Positions 48,873 through 59,879 of a stretch of DNA of 64,000 nucleotides are shown piece by piece (position 1 is the stretch's first letter; each line of letters begins with the position of its first letter). The notes beneath the pieces were generated by a model. It did no database searches. It was given only the letters and a program-made list of their open reading frames with translations, and was not told the DNA's origin. This DNA comes from Amylostereum areolatum. Lineage: Eukaryota; Basidiomycota; Agaricomycetes; Russulales; Stereaceae. A program made the position numbers and the translations under genes. The DNA is taken from contig SAXG01000027.1 of NCBI GenBank assembly GCA_012932865.1, positions 248,001-312,000 on the forward strand. Reading direction: 5' to 3'.

Positions 48873-49259
48873 TGGGGTCCCGTGCGAAAGGCGAGGTTAT
48901 TCGAAGTGTAAGATACGTCAGCTGGGAGGGTCTATAGGATGCATGGACGCATGTTGTACGCTACGAACTTGATGCCTTGTAAAGCTCTCGAGAGGAAATG
49001 AGATAGCGATGCGCCCGACATGTGTCAAGGCGATTCTTGAGTAACTTGCAATTGAGATATGGGGAGATTTTATATGAAGTCCCGGGAGCCTCAACCATTG
49101 GATATTGAATATTGAACGTCGAACGTCAAAGTCATGTATTCATGGCGTCTGAATCTGAACATCGAGTCGTCCGGGGGGTGATCACGTGCAGTCGGGTTCA
49201 GTCGACTTCCTCCAGCTGCAGGGCATCCCGGTCCCCTCAACATCTTTTTGAACTACGCC
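48873..49259. other. Intergenic between GAD and PET100
   Basis: 387 bases, with a GATCACGTG element near 49181. No gene seen. Confidence 0.45.
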
Positions 49260-49598
49260 ATGGCCGGTGCAAACCTCGAGGTCTTCAAGTTCGCACTCTA
49301 TGTGTTTTTTCCCGTTGTAGTCTTCATGCACTACGGTGACCCCGACTGGTACAACGCGAACGTCCTTCCCGTACGTCCCCCCTCCTTCCGCCCGCAAGCC
49401 CCCACTCCGACCATCCGCACGTAGTATAAGGACAAGATATTTCCACCGGAGGACCGGACGACACGCAGTTTGCCTACAAGCCAGTCCTCGGTAAGGGAAG
49501 AGCTCGAGCGAATCAAAGCAGCTAAGGCGGCGCGGCGCGCGGAGAGGGAGCGGGCTGAGGCTGCTGGAGAGTCTGTCGCAGAGCGAGGTTCAGAGTAG
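49260..49598 (+). CDS. PET100: PET100-like cytochrome c oxidase assembly protein
   Basis: Mitochondrial inner-membrane factor for complex IV assembly. Two exons (49260-49370, 49425-49598) give 94 residues. The protein begins MAGANLEVFKFALYVFFPVV, a membrane helix right at the N-terminus, then FMHYGDPDWYNANVLPYKDK and FPPEDRTTRSLPTSQSSVREEL, and ends in a long charged helix (RIKAAKAARRAERERAEAAG). GANLEVFKF, the short helix and HYG-PDWY are the Pet100 signature. Confidence 0.9.
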
Positions 49599-51067
49599 GC
49601 TAGTTTGATGATAGCCTGTACTGGTACGCCTCCTTCCTCCCTTTTTTCCACGCGAAGGCTCAGCGGTGACTGATTGTCTGCATGTATGTACAGCCTGAGC
49701 GTAAAATCGTACTTTCGCTTGCATTTCGCGCATATCCGTGTATTTGTGGGGTGGGGCATTGCGTGCAAGGACCGCGTGAGGCTTACATAATTTTCCCACC
49801 GGCCAAGTTCGATCTCTCGGTGACCCCAACGTGATATTGGTAGAATTAGCACAAAGTAACATGATCTGTCTATGCAGAGCATGTCTATGATGTGTATCAT
49901 ATGTCGTGCAATCAACGAATGTGAGGGGGGGGATGTGGATGAAGCCGGAATACCCACCTGTATGCAAATCTCTACCAACTCGCACTCCGCGGCGGAAGGA
50001 GTCGGCGCTTCAGCTTCAGCGCTCAGCTTCCCATCCTCCTCTTAATTGCCTCACGAAGGGCCTGAATCTTCTGGTCCCATTTCCCGAGACGCGATTTGAG
50101 CGGCACCTGCTTGTCCCATGTTCGGAACAAGTCCAGCTGATCATCAAGTTCGACAACCTTGATCTTTTCCGGGATCAAGTTGACATCCAAGATGGGAACC
50201 ACCTTCGCAGTTCGAGCAGCTTTCTCGGCTTTCCTCTTGTCTCAATCCTCCGCTTTTTTCTGCTGTATGTCCTCCACACGTTTTTTAAACTCGGCCTGCT
50301 TTTCTGATTATATTGATGTCCAGGAGATCTCGGGGGAAAGGAAGGGCAAGAGAAGGCAAATGGTTTTGGTAGTACTGATGCCAGTACAGGTCTTTGAGTG
50401 CAAATTATGGGTGTTTTCTTCGCGATTTGGTGTATATCGTGTATGTATAAGATAAACCAGACGGATTATTGTACGGAGCACATAATTTTGAAGAGGATAC
50501 GAGACGGGAAACGGGGGGACTGTCACCTCACGCGTCGCGGACGCGTCGTCATATTCGGCCCGGGTGACTCCGGCCTGTTTCTACAGGGGTAGAAAAGCGT
50601 CGAAATCGACATCGTACACTTCCCACTCCCGGACGACTTGAACGAGATGCGGGATTATGTTTATTTTACAGTATCTTCAATGTCTTGGTAAAATATTTGC
50701 AGAAAGTGGCACCGATATTAGTCTTTACACCTCCTGGCTCTGGAGATTGATAGACAAATCAGAAGGGCTTCATTTTCCTTCAAAATTTCACCAGAACTTT
50801 TAGATACATCCTTAATACAGAAGTCCTACGTGTTTTTACGTAGATAGGGGGTGAGCGAGTGTCGATGGACTGCAATCTTCGACGCGAGGGAGGCTGGGTC
50901 ACGACTCGTGCTGATCAGCAAAGTCACGTGCATCTATTTTTCTCGCAGGCGTTGCCCCACCCCAGTATTTGTATCCCATTGCTCTCGCCACACCTCATGA
51001 CAACATCCATTCACCCAGATATTGCGCTTGCGCGCGCGGTTCACGCCCCCTCGCCTCTAGGTCTGCC
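49599..51067. other. 1.5 kb without an intact gene
   Basis: Apart from the relic at 50023-50306, nothing coding is recognised. Two ACGCGT hexamers lie close together near 50530-50546. Confidence 0.5.
50023..50306 (-). pseudogene. Decayed ORF with lysine-rich coiled segment
   Basis: On the minus strand one frame reads EFKKRVEDIQQKKAED, then TGA (50242-50244), then KRKAEKAARTAKVVPILDVN, LIPEKIKVVELDDQLDLFRT, DKQVPLKSRLGKWDQKIQ and ALREAIKRRMGS before a stop at 50023. The composition and the ELDDQLDLFR...VP.KS.L...ALREAI pattern look like real protein, and I have an impression of similar segments in agaricomycete proteins of unknown role. The in-frame TGA and the lack of a clear start suggest a relic, unless the TGA lies in an unseen intron. 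Confidence 0.4.
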
Positions 51068-52430
51068 TCATCTTGGCACGGACAGCGTTTCCCCGTCCGG
51101 GAGCTTGACATCCCAGTATTTCGACATGTGGTTCTCCAAGATATCGGTGTAATCTTTCAGGTGCTCGGTAGAGACTTTGAAGCCGCCGCAGACGACGAAG
51201 ACCAATGTTTCTGTCCGGGTCCCGTTGGTACGAGTCGTTGCAGCAGCCCAGGCGCGTAAGCGGGCGCCAGCGTGGTAGCGCACGCCAGCTCTACCAACGT
51301 TTTGTGGTCATCTAAGCCGTGGATGTAAGTTACCTGTTATGCCAGAGAATAAGGCTGCTAACCCACCTGCGAAGGACAACACCACCTGCATGGCCATCTC
51401 GTCGGGAATACTGGCACATTGGACGCCGCCTGATCGTTTGAGCGCCATGTTCACCACCCCTGCGGAGGGCGCGGTGGCCCCCAACGAGGTTGCCTTGGAC
51501 GTCAACTTGCCCAGCCGCACGAAAGATATACCATATTCTTCATCCTTCAACACCGTCACGTTCTCCGACCGAAGGAGATCTGGCCATTTATTCGCAGATA
51601 TAGATTCGATGAAGCAGTTGGCTCCGTGCGTCTCCAGCGCCACGATCGGCACTGGCGCAAAAAGATTCGGATGGAGGCTCGATGATATCTGGTGAGAAGG
51701 TGGACGTACCGCCGTCCCAGCCAACTCGTTCGCAGCCCACGATGATTCCGCCGAGGAGTCCGCCGCCGCCCACGCAGCAGAAAATGGCGTCCGGGGTTTC
51801 TCCTTGGGGCAACTGCCTCTGGATCTCCTCAACCATGGACGCATGGCCGTCCCACACCACTTTATCATCATACGCCGGTGCCAAAACCCTGCCGTCCTGC
51901 CAGTCAGGGAACGTTCACGATGCTTGCTAAAGCTGTGCGGATTGCTTACGCATTCTCGTCCTGGCTCGCGCGCGCGCTAGCTGCGTTCAACGCTTCCTGG
52001 TAAACTGCACCTCCGACGACGACGTCAGCACCTTGGGCCGCGAGGAAGCGGTGGGTGCCAGCGTCGACGCCCTCTGGGAGGAAGATCGTGCATTTGACAC
52101 CGAGCGTGTTTGACGCGCAGGCCGCGGCGAGGCCCGCGTTGCCGCCCGAAGCGCACACGACGTGCAGCGAAGGGCCGCGCTTGATGAATTGCTCCCGGAT
52201 GTAGTGCGAGATTCCGCGCGATTTGAAGGAGTGGCTGGGTTGAACGGTCTGAGGGACGCGATGCGACGAAGAATTGTTTAGAGACCGCTAACGAGGAGGA
52301 TGGTGATGGGAGGACGCACTTCGAGCTTGAGGTAGACGTTGTAGCCGGGTCCCAGGCGTTGCGAGATATGGCTCGAATAAATGAGAGGGGTTTCAAGCCA
52401 TAGCCGAGGCTGGTGGGTTAGTTTTGACAT
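51068..52430 (-). CDS. L-serine / L-threonine dehydratase (PLP)
   Basis: Cytosolic PLP lyase turning serine into pyruvate and/or threonine into 2-oxobutanoate. The start at 52430 (MSKLTHQPRLWLETPLIYS) precedes an intron, then the PLP-lysine motif VQPSHSFKSRGISHYI, VVCASGGNAGLAAACAS, CTIFLPEG, the phosphate-binding CCVGGGGLLGGIIVG, VPIVALETHGANCF, LGKLTSKATSLGA, and near the end VFVVCGGFKVSTEHL. This is the order in fungal and mammalian serine dehydratases. Between LLQRLV and NGTRTETLVFVV, at about 51227-51232, the frame shifts by one missing base (or two extra), the opposite direction to the other anomalies here. It is divergent from the GH31 gene. Confidence 0.85.
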
Positions 52431-52790
52431 GGCAGAAAGATGGTGTTGTGCTCTTGGTCCGGACGCGACTTGTATAAATAAGAGTGCAATCGCCGATCGG
52501 GACTTGGGTTGTTTACGCGACGCGACGCAATATCGTGACTCAGGCTGCATTCCGCTCCTCTCCCTCATCTTCATCTTTTGATATCCCGAGCAGTCCTTCT
52601 CAGGAGTCTTCCATACCCTCTTAGTTATATCCCGCCCCTGCAAAGACAATTGACGAAGCGGAGAAACCTCACGGCCCGTCGGTGCGGTGGACTGTCCATG
52701 GGATGTCCAAGTCGAGCTGGATCTCAAGAGTAACGGCGAGGGTATAAAACGGGCACGGTACGTATCTTTCTCTGTAGATATCTCCCCGAT
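52431..52790. other. Divergent promoter region SDH/GH31
   Basis: 360 bases between divergent start codons. No specific motif identified. Confidence 0.45.
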
Positions 52791-55785
52791 ATGAAGTTCA
52801 ACGACGGCTTTTGGCTGTTGAAGAACGGCGTAAAAGCGCATCATGGCCTCCAGGTCGTCCAAACCACCGCGGAGACGGATGGCTACAATCTTCAGGTCTC
52901 GACGCGTCCCATCCGGCATAGAGGAGATACGCTAGGGGGCGAGTCTACCGTACGATTTTCGTATACGGCGGATTGACTGAATGATTGTAGGTCCTGTTTT
53001 AAGCGTGAAGGTGCATTCGCCCACGGAGGGCGTCATTGACGTGAAGATCGACCATTTCAGACATGTCGACCCAACCCCAGACATCGCACTCTTCCCCGAC
53101 GCACCCCCGATTCCGAACGTCTCGCTTTCCCAAAGATCCTCCGCGGAATCCGATGGGCCACCCGTGCACACGCTCTCCACCGCGGGCCTGACGGCGGAGA
53201 TCACGTCGAACCCATACACACTCACGTTTAAGTCTTCAGAGAGAACGTTGACGTTCGCTGGATACAAACACCAGGCGGTGTACGACGTGCCGCACAAGTG
53301 GACTCTCAACACGGCCGCAAATAGCTCATGTCTCGCGCAGGACGCGAGCTCGAACCCCGTGCGCGAGGGCGCGCCCGAGTTTGTGCGATATGTGCACTCG
53401 GAGCTTAATCTATCGCCCGGGGAGCTCATATACGGACTCGGAGAGCAGTTCGGGGCGTTCGTGAAGAACGGTAAGCATTACCCCTGCACCGGAACCAGAC
53501 GGGCGGCTGATCGTCATTTGCTCTTTAGGCCAGAGTATCAGCGTGTGGAACCGTGATGGCGGGACGTCCAGCGAGCAGGCATACAAATGCGTGCCATTTT
53601 ATATCACCAATCGCGGCTATGGAGTCTTTATCAACCACCCGGGCGAGGTGGAAGTAGAGGTCGGTAGTGAGAAAGTCAGTCGGGTGGGTGTGAGTGTCGC
53701 CGGCGAAAGTCTGGAGTACTACTTGATATACGGCGAGACGCCGTTGCAGGTGCGTCTTGGCTTACGGCGTATGTATGAGGTTCAAAACGGCCTGACGATC
53801 TTGAAACAGATTTTGGAACGATACACTAGGATTACTGGACGTCCAGCGTAAGCTTGTATCTTTTATAAGTGCTTGGCACATCCTGACATCTTCTGTAGAC
53901 TTCTGCCCGCGTGGACGTTCGGGTTGTGGCTATCAACATCCTTCCTCACGTCATACGACAGCAAGACCGTCTCCGGCTTCCTCCAAGGCATGCAGGAACG
54001 CGACTGCGGCGTGCGGGTGTTTCACCTGGATTGCTTCTGGATGAAGGGCTATGAATGGTGTTCGTTCACGTTCGATCCGGACAATTTTCCTGACCCGAAG
54101 ACCTACCTCTCTGATATCAAGAGCAAGTACGGCGTCAAGATCTGCGTATGGAGTGAGCTTCTTTTCGCGTGGAAACCCGGGGCATTTTGAACCTGACGCA
54201 TTTTGTTTTGCAGTCAATCCCTATATTTCACAGCTCTCGCCTATTTTCCAGGAAGGTGTCAAGGGGGGTTATTTCATCAAAAGGAAGGATGGAACGCCGT
54301 GGCAGTAGGTGTCTGTATCTCATATTATAATAACCTTTGTTAATGGAGTGTAGGTGGGATCTGTGGCAGCCTGGCCTTGCAGTCGTCGACTTCACCAATC
54401 CCGCCGCCGAGAAGTGGTACGTTGAAAAGCTGGCCAGCTTGATCGACCTGGGTGTAGACACGTTCAAGGCATATTCTTTGTTACATTTTTCTTTGCTGTC
54501 TTCTGACCGGAAAGCGTAGACAGATTTCGGTGAACGTATTCCGCACGCGGGGGTGGTGTACCACGACCGTTCGGATCCGTACCGCATGCACAACATTTAC
54601 GCAACCAAGTACAACCAGGTTGTGTTTGATCTGCTCAAGGAGCGATTTGGGGAGGGCGAGGCCGTCGTTTTCGCCAGGTCTGCCCATGCTGGCGGACAGC
54701 GGTTCCCTGTGGTATGAGCCTCTGTTTTATCTTTCGTCACTTGCTGACTACCTGGTAGCACTGGGGTGGCGATTGCGAATCCACGTTCGAAGCTATGGCA
54801 GAGACATTGAGAGGAGGGCTTAGTTTGACGCTGTCCGGGTTTGCGTTTTCCTCGCACGACATTGGCGGATTCGAAGTGCGCCTTGCTTGCTCCTCGTTTA
54901 TGTACTGAAGTACTGACGGGTTACACTTTGCAGGGACATCCACCACCGGAGATATACAACCGTTGGGTGGCGTTCGGGCTATTCTCATCGCACTCGCGAC
55001 TTCATGGATCTGGTTCGTATCGCGTTCCGTGGCAGTACGGCGAGGAGGCTGCGAAATACATGGCCAAGTATATGGAGGCAAAGCACCGTCTTATGCCGTA
55101 TATATTCGATCTGGTCTGTTCCCTTCTGTGGCACCCTCAACATCATGACGCTAACTTGGGCCCACAGGCGATCAAAGCCAACCAGGTCGGCCACCCACTC
55201 CAGCGTGCGATGTTCCTGGAGTTCCCATCGGACCGGACAACCCACACGCTCGATGGGCAATACATGTTGGGCCCGTCGCTCCTCGTCGCGCCTGTTCTCG
55301 TCCCTGAGGGCGAAGAGTCGGAGTATTATCTCCCTGCCGGAAGGTGGACGTCGTTCTTCGAACCGGGGCGCACGGTGGAGGGTCCGCGATGGATGAGGGA
55401 GGTTGTTCCGATCGACGCGACGCCTGTGTGGGTGCGCGGTGGCACTGTGCTTCCTCTGGGGCCTGAACGCACCGGGCGACCGGACTACGACCTGAGCGAA
55501 GGTTTGGACTTGCGGCTGTACGAGCTTGAGGACGGCGCGAACGTGAAGGTGGACCTGCCGGTGGGGACGGGCGCGCAGATTGCAGGAACGGTCCAGGTGA
55601 AACGGATAGGTGACGAAATCGTGGTCGAGGTGGTAAACGGAGAGGTGGGAATGGCAACTGTCACGCTGTTGGGGCAGGAGTTGAAAGGTGGGAAGACGTT
55701 GGAAGGAGCTTCTGTGTTGAGTGGGGATGGTGCGAGGGTTGTGGTGAAAGGAAGGCAGGCGAAGGTCGTGTTGAAGTTGGCGTGA
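52791..55785 (+). CDS. GH31 alpha-xylosidase (YicI-like)
   Basis: Glycoside hydrolase family 31, closest by motif to alpha-xylosidases acting on xyloglucan oligosaccharides. The start at 52791 ([10 protein letters not shown]) has no signal peptide, so the enzyme is probably cytosolic. Landmarks: [99 protein letters not shown]. The nucleophile is the Asp of [10 protein letters not shown] and the acid/base the Asp of HWGGDCEST (equivalents of YicI D416 and D482). Then come [20 protein letters not shown] and a beta-rich C-terminus. Eleven exons. Two introns have GC donors (52939-52990 and 54469-54519), and the second sits just before the nucleophile. Confidence 0.93.
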
Positions 55786-55904
55786 AGTGACTCGCAGACA
55801 TTCAAACCTGAAGGCTGTAGGATATTCCTGTGTATTGAACAGTGATCTAAGGATAACACGGTAGAAAGAGCGGTGATGGGCGTGGGCAAAACTGGAAACA
55901 TCGG

Positions 55905-56261
55905 TCAGTCGTCCTTATGCAGTTCCCTGACGGCCTGATTCATCCTCTCACGTCGCAGCTTTGCGTCTTCCCTGTTTCGGGCTGAGCGTGCCATGGTCTA
56001 CGCGGTGGGAGACGGGTAAGCGTGTGGGAACGTGGGGAGGACGTACCCGGTGAGACTTACTTCGCCGTGGAGGCACCCAGTTGAGGTCGCGCTTGATCTC
56101 ATTGCACCCTCCGGTGAACTTTTTCCAGGGGCTGGCGTGGCAGGCCTCTAGGGCGTCAAAAAAGTCTCTGCATGCTGTTGGTGGAGAAGGTGAGTAAGGA
56201 GGGAGAACGACATGGTGGGAAAAGACGGACCGATGCGTTTCTCGGAGGACTGAGGGTGCAT
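55905..56261 (-). CDS. CMC2: CMC2-like twin CX9C protein (COX assembly)
   Basis: Small intermembrane-space protein needed for cytochrome c oxidase biogenesis. The start at 56261 gives MHPQSSEKR, the family N-terminus. After an intron come ACRDFFDALEACHASPWKKF and GGCNEIKRDLN. A further exon gives ARSARNREDAKLRRERM, ending ELHKDD. The first CX9C is C-RDFFDALEA-C. The second, C-NEIKRDLNG-C, forms only if T56079 is skipped; without this the frame runs past the last cysteine and out of the family sequence. It is divergent from transketolase (195 bases). Confidence 0.85.
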
Positions 56262-56455
56262 TGGAAGAGGGTGACAATGATGAGGCACGACTTTGAACGC
56301 GAAGACGGTGGACGGGCGTCGGGATTCGGACTTTGGCGGTCCGCGCCGAGCTGACGGTGCGGGCGTGACATCGATATCGAGGCTTTAAATCACTTTCTCC
56401 CTTGCTTTCGACCTCCATCGACCTCCTCCTTCTCCTCCTCACGCACCAAAAACCA

Positions 56456-59228
56456 ATGCCGTCCTTCACCCCGAACCCCGCGGACACCGCCTCAATCGCC
56501 ACCATCCGCACTCTCGCGGCCGATGTCGTTGGAAAGGCCAATTCGGGTCATCCAGGTCCGTCGCTCTTCCTCCGCCAGACGCCTCTCTCATCCGTTCGTC
56601 TCCCCCAGGTGCCCCCATGGGCATGGCGCCGGTCGCCCATGTCCTCTTCACCCGGTTCGTTTGCTTTTTCGCTGGCGATCGTGGCATTCACCCATCGCGA
56701 TCCGCAGATTCTTCAACGCTAACCCGAAGAGCTCCAAGTGGTTCAACCGCGATCGCTTCGTCCTCTCCAACGGGTCAGTTCTTCATCCTCTTCATCGGCT
56801 GTTCCTCTTTCTTATCAGTATCGCATCGCAGCCACGCGTAAGTACCTTCGTTTTGCCTCAAGGCCGACACGCGTTCAGACCCGTGCAGATGTGCGCTCCA
56901 ATACATCCTTCTCCACTTGATGGGCTACAAGCTCTCCCTGGACGACCTCAAGGCCTTCCGCCAGCTTGACTCCTTGACACCTGGTCACCCCGAAGCTGGC
57001 CACACTGATGGTATCATCATTTCCCGGGTTTCATTGCCTTGCCCGTCCAAACTCACGCGTTCTATAGGCATCGAGCTTACCACTGGCCCTCTGGGCCAAG
57101 GTGTCTCCAACGCCGTCGGCCTTGCCATTGCCCAGGCTCACCTCGGTGCTGTCTACAACCGCGATGGCTTTGAACTCGTGAACAACTACACTTATGGTAC
57201 GTCGGACCTGTGCATGCGTGCTGTCTAGGCGACCGACGGTACTTTTCGCAGTCTTCCTTGGTGACGGCTGTCTCATGGAAGGTGTCTCCAGCGAGGCCAG
57301 CAGTCTCGCCGGCCACCTCCAACTTGGTAACCTCATCGCCGTGCGTGTCTTCCCCACGTCTTCCCCGCGGACTTGGCTGACTTTACTGTTTGCGTAGATT
57401 TACGACGACAACCGTGAGCAAAATTTGGGACATGTATGGAATATGCTCTGACACGAGTTTCAGATATCTCTATCGATGGTGACACCAACGTTGCGTTCAC
57501 TGAGAACGTCGAGCAGCGCTATCTGTCCTACGGTTGGCAGGTCCTTCACGTCGACGACGGTGACAGGTAAGCTCTCTCTGTATAAGTCCTGGGTTTCCTT
57601 GCCTACTTGGGGACTAGTGACCTCGAGGCGATCTACAACGCCATCGCGGAGGCCCAGAAGGAGAAGACCAAACCCACGCTCATCCGTCTCAAGACCACCA
57701 TTGGCTACGGCTCCAAGCAACAGGGCACTCACGGTGTCCATGGCGCCCGTTAGTCCCTCACATTTCTGCTACCTGCCGCTGCGATTTCTGATTCACTTTC
57801 GAAAAATAGCGCTCAAGGCTGACGACATTGCCGCCCTCAAGACCAAAGTTGGCTTCAACCCGGAGGCCACGTTCCATGTACCCAACGAGGTGTATGCCGC
57901 GTACACTGAGGTTCAGAAGCGTGGATCTGCACTCGAGGCGTCGTGGACATCCCTTCTCGACTCGTATGCGAAGAGCTACCCGAACGAGCACGCCGAGCTC
58001 ACTCGCCGTATCTCTGGCAAACTTCCTGCCAACTGGGAGAAGACCCTACCCGTGTACAAGTCCACCGATGCCGCGCAGGCTTCCCGCAAGCTCTCTGAGA
58101 TTGTCCTCACCGCCATTACCCCGGTTCTCCCTGACCTGTTGGGTGGTTCCGCTGACCTTACAGGCAGCAACTTGACCAAGGTCAAGGGAACTGTCGACTT
58201 CCAGCCCCCAAGCACCGGTCTTGGAACGTACAAGGGAACATACATTCGTTATGGTGTTCGTGAGCATGGTATGGGTGCTATTGCCAACGGTCTCGCTGCG
58301 TATGGTGGTATCGTTCCCTTCGTTGCCACCTTCCTCAACTTCGTGTCCTACGCTGCCGGTGCCGTTCGTCTTTCTGCTCTCAGCAAGCACCAGGTTATCT
58401 GGGTCGGTAAGTGATCACCCTTTGTCTACACTCAGGTCTAGAGTTAATATAATCACATACAGCCACTCACGACTCTATTGGCCTTGGTGAGGACGGCCCC
58501 ACTCACCAGCCCGTCGAGACCGCTATCCATTTCCGTGCGACACCGAACCTTGCGTTCTGGCGCCCCGCGGATGGCAACGAGACCTCGGCTGCTTACCTCG
58601 TCGCGCTCAAGTCTACGTCGACGCCCTCCATTCTCTCCCTCTCCCGCCAAAACCTGCCCAATCTCGAAGGCTCGACCATTGAGAAGGCCAGCCTTGGTGG
58701 CTACGTGGTGGCGGAGGAAGAGAAGGAAGACCTCACGATCGTCAGCACTGGAAGCGAGGTCAGCATCGCCCTCGAGGCCGCCGGAAAGCTTAATGCCCAG
58801 GGTATCAAGACGCGCGTGGTGTCGCTCCCTTGCTGGCTCGTTTTCGACCAGCAGTCGGAGGAGTACCGCCTGAGCGTCCTGCGCAGCGGTGCCCCCATCT
58901 TGTCGCTCGAAGCGCTCTCGGTAGGTCTTTTTTGATTGGGTTGAGTGCTGTATTCTGATGAAGCGGATTCTGTAGACTGCTGGATGGGCTAAGTACAGTC
59001 ACGAGCAGTACGGCCTCCCCGCCTGGGGTGCATCGGGCCCGTACAAGCAGGTGTACGAGAAGTTCGGCATCACCGGTGATAGTACGTCTTCTGTTTATAT
59101 ACTAGATGGCGGTGAGCGGGCGCTGATTCGCGGTCGGTGTAGACATCGCTGTCGTCGGAAAGAAAGTCGTGGATTTCTACAAGGCTAAGGGCGGTGAGGT
59201 TATCTCGCCCCTCGTCAAGGCCATCTGA
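56456..59228 (+). CDS. TKL1: Transketolase
   Basis: Thiamine-diphosphate enzyme of the pentose phosphate pathway, cytosolic. Fourteen exons. The start at 56456 gives [20 protein letters not shown], then [43 protein letters not shown], the thiamine motif [15 protein letters not shown] with [74 protein letters not shown] [12 protein letters not shown], and ends VISPLVKAI. Notable structure: a 6-base microexon (56832-56837, CCACGC) lies between the exon ending 56773 and the one starting 56889, needed to make NGHACA. A 16-base exon (57398-57413) codes IYDDN. All phases agree and the frame is intact. Confidence 0.96.
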
Positions 59229-59879
59229 GGGGAAGAAGCCTCGGGGGAACCGCGTACGACAACAGCGACACGAATAGAGAAGATATGAAGTAGATTGTAT
59301 AAAGCTGTTCATTACTGTTCTCAATCTATACTTAGACTTGTTTTGACTCGTTCTTTGGAGCTTTGGAGAGCTTCGTAGGGGTGATTCTGAACGAAAGGGG
59401 GTGTTGGACTCGGCGTTTATTCTAATAATGGGAGGACTTAGTGAGTAAGATCCGTCGGGAGGGCCAGCGGAGTCCGAGAAGGGGCACAGGTGCGTACCGA
59501 GTGCGTACGTCTCTTCCGATGGTGTTAAACGATAAGGTGGGTCGGAATCAGGCTACATGGTTCAAGTTCACGCCGCACGGAATATATATGTACTTCTTCC
59601 TCAGGCGGTGCCGCGGACATGAGGAGTATTTATCGACGTTTGTCGATTATCACCGACAGCAGGTGGGTTAGTAAAGGATGATTTTTAGGGCGGTGGTCGG
59701 CCCAACTTGACATTTTGCTCGTTTGCTCCTGGAGTGGTAAACAGAACGGGCGTACGAACTACGCGAACCACCGACAACAATATCATATTCGTCCCATTTC
59801 AATATCTGCACTACTGTAACTGTGAACTTCGGTGTTGTGTTCTCGTGTATTGTATATCTCTGCTTCTACCCGAAGACGA
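59229..59879. other. Convergent intergenic region TKL1/P450-B
   Basis: About 650 bases between two stop codons with no supported gene. Short plus-strand ORFs (59441-59671, 59707-60015) have no recognisable domain, and the second overlaps the P450-B 3' exon. Confidence 0.5.

Noticed and set aside
50525..50550. Pair of ACGCGT hexamers as an MCB promoter
   Set aside because: There is no gene start nearby, and the hexamer is expected many times by chance in GC-rich DNA of this length.
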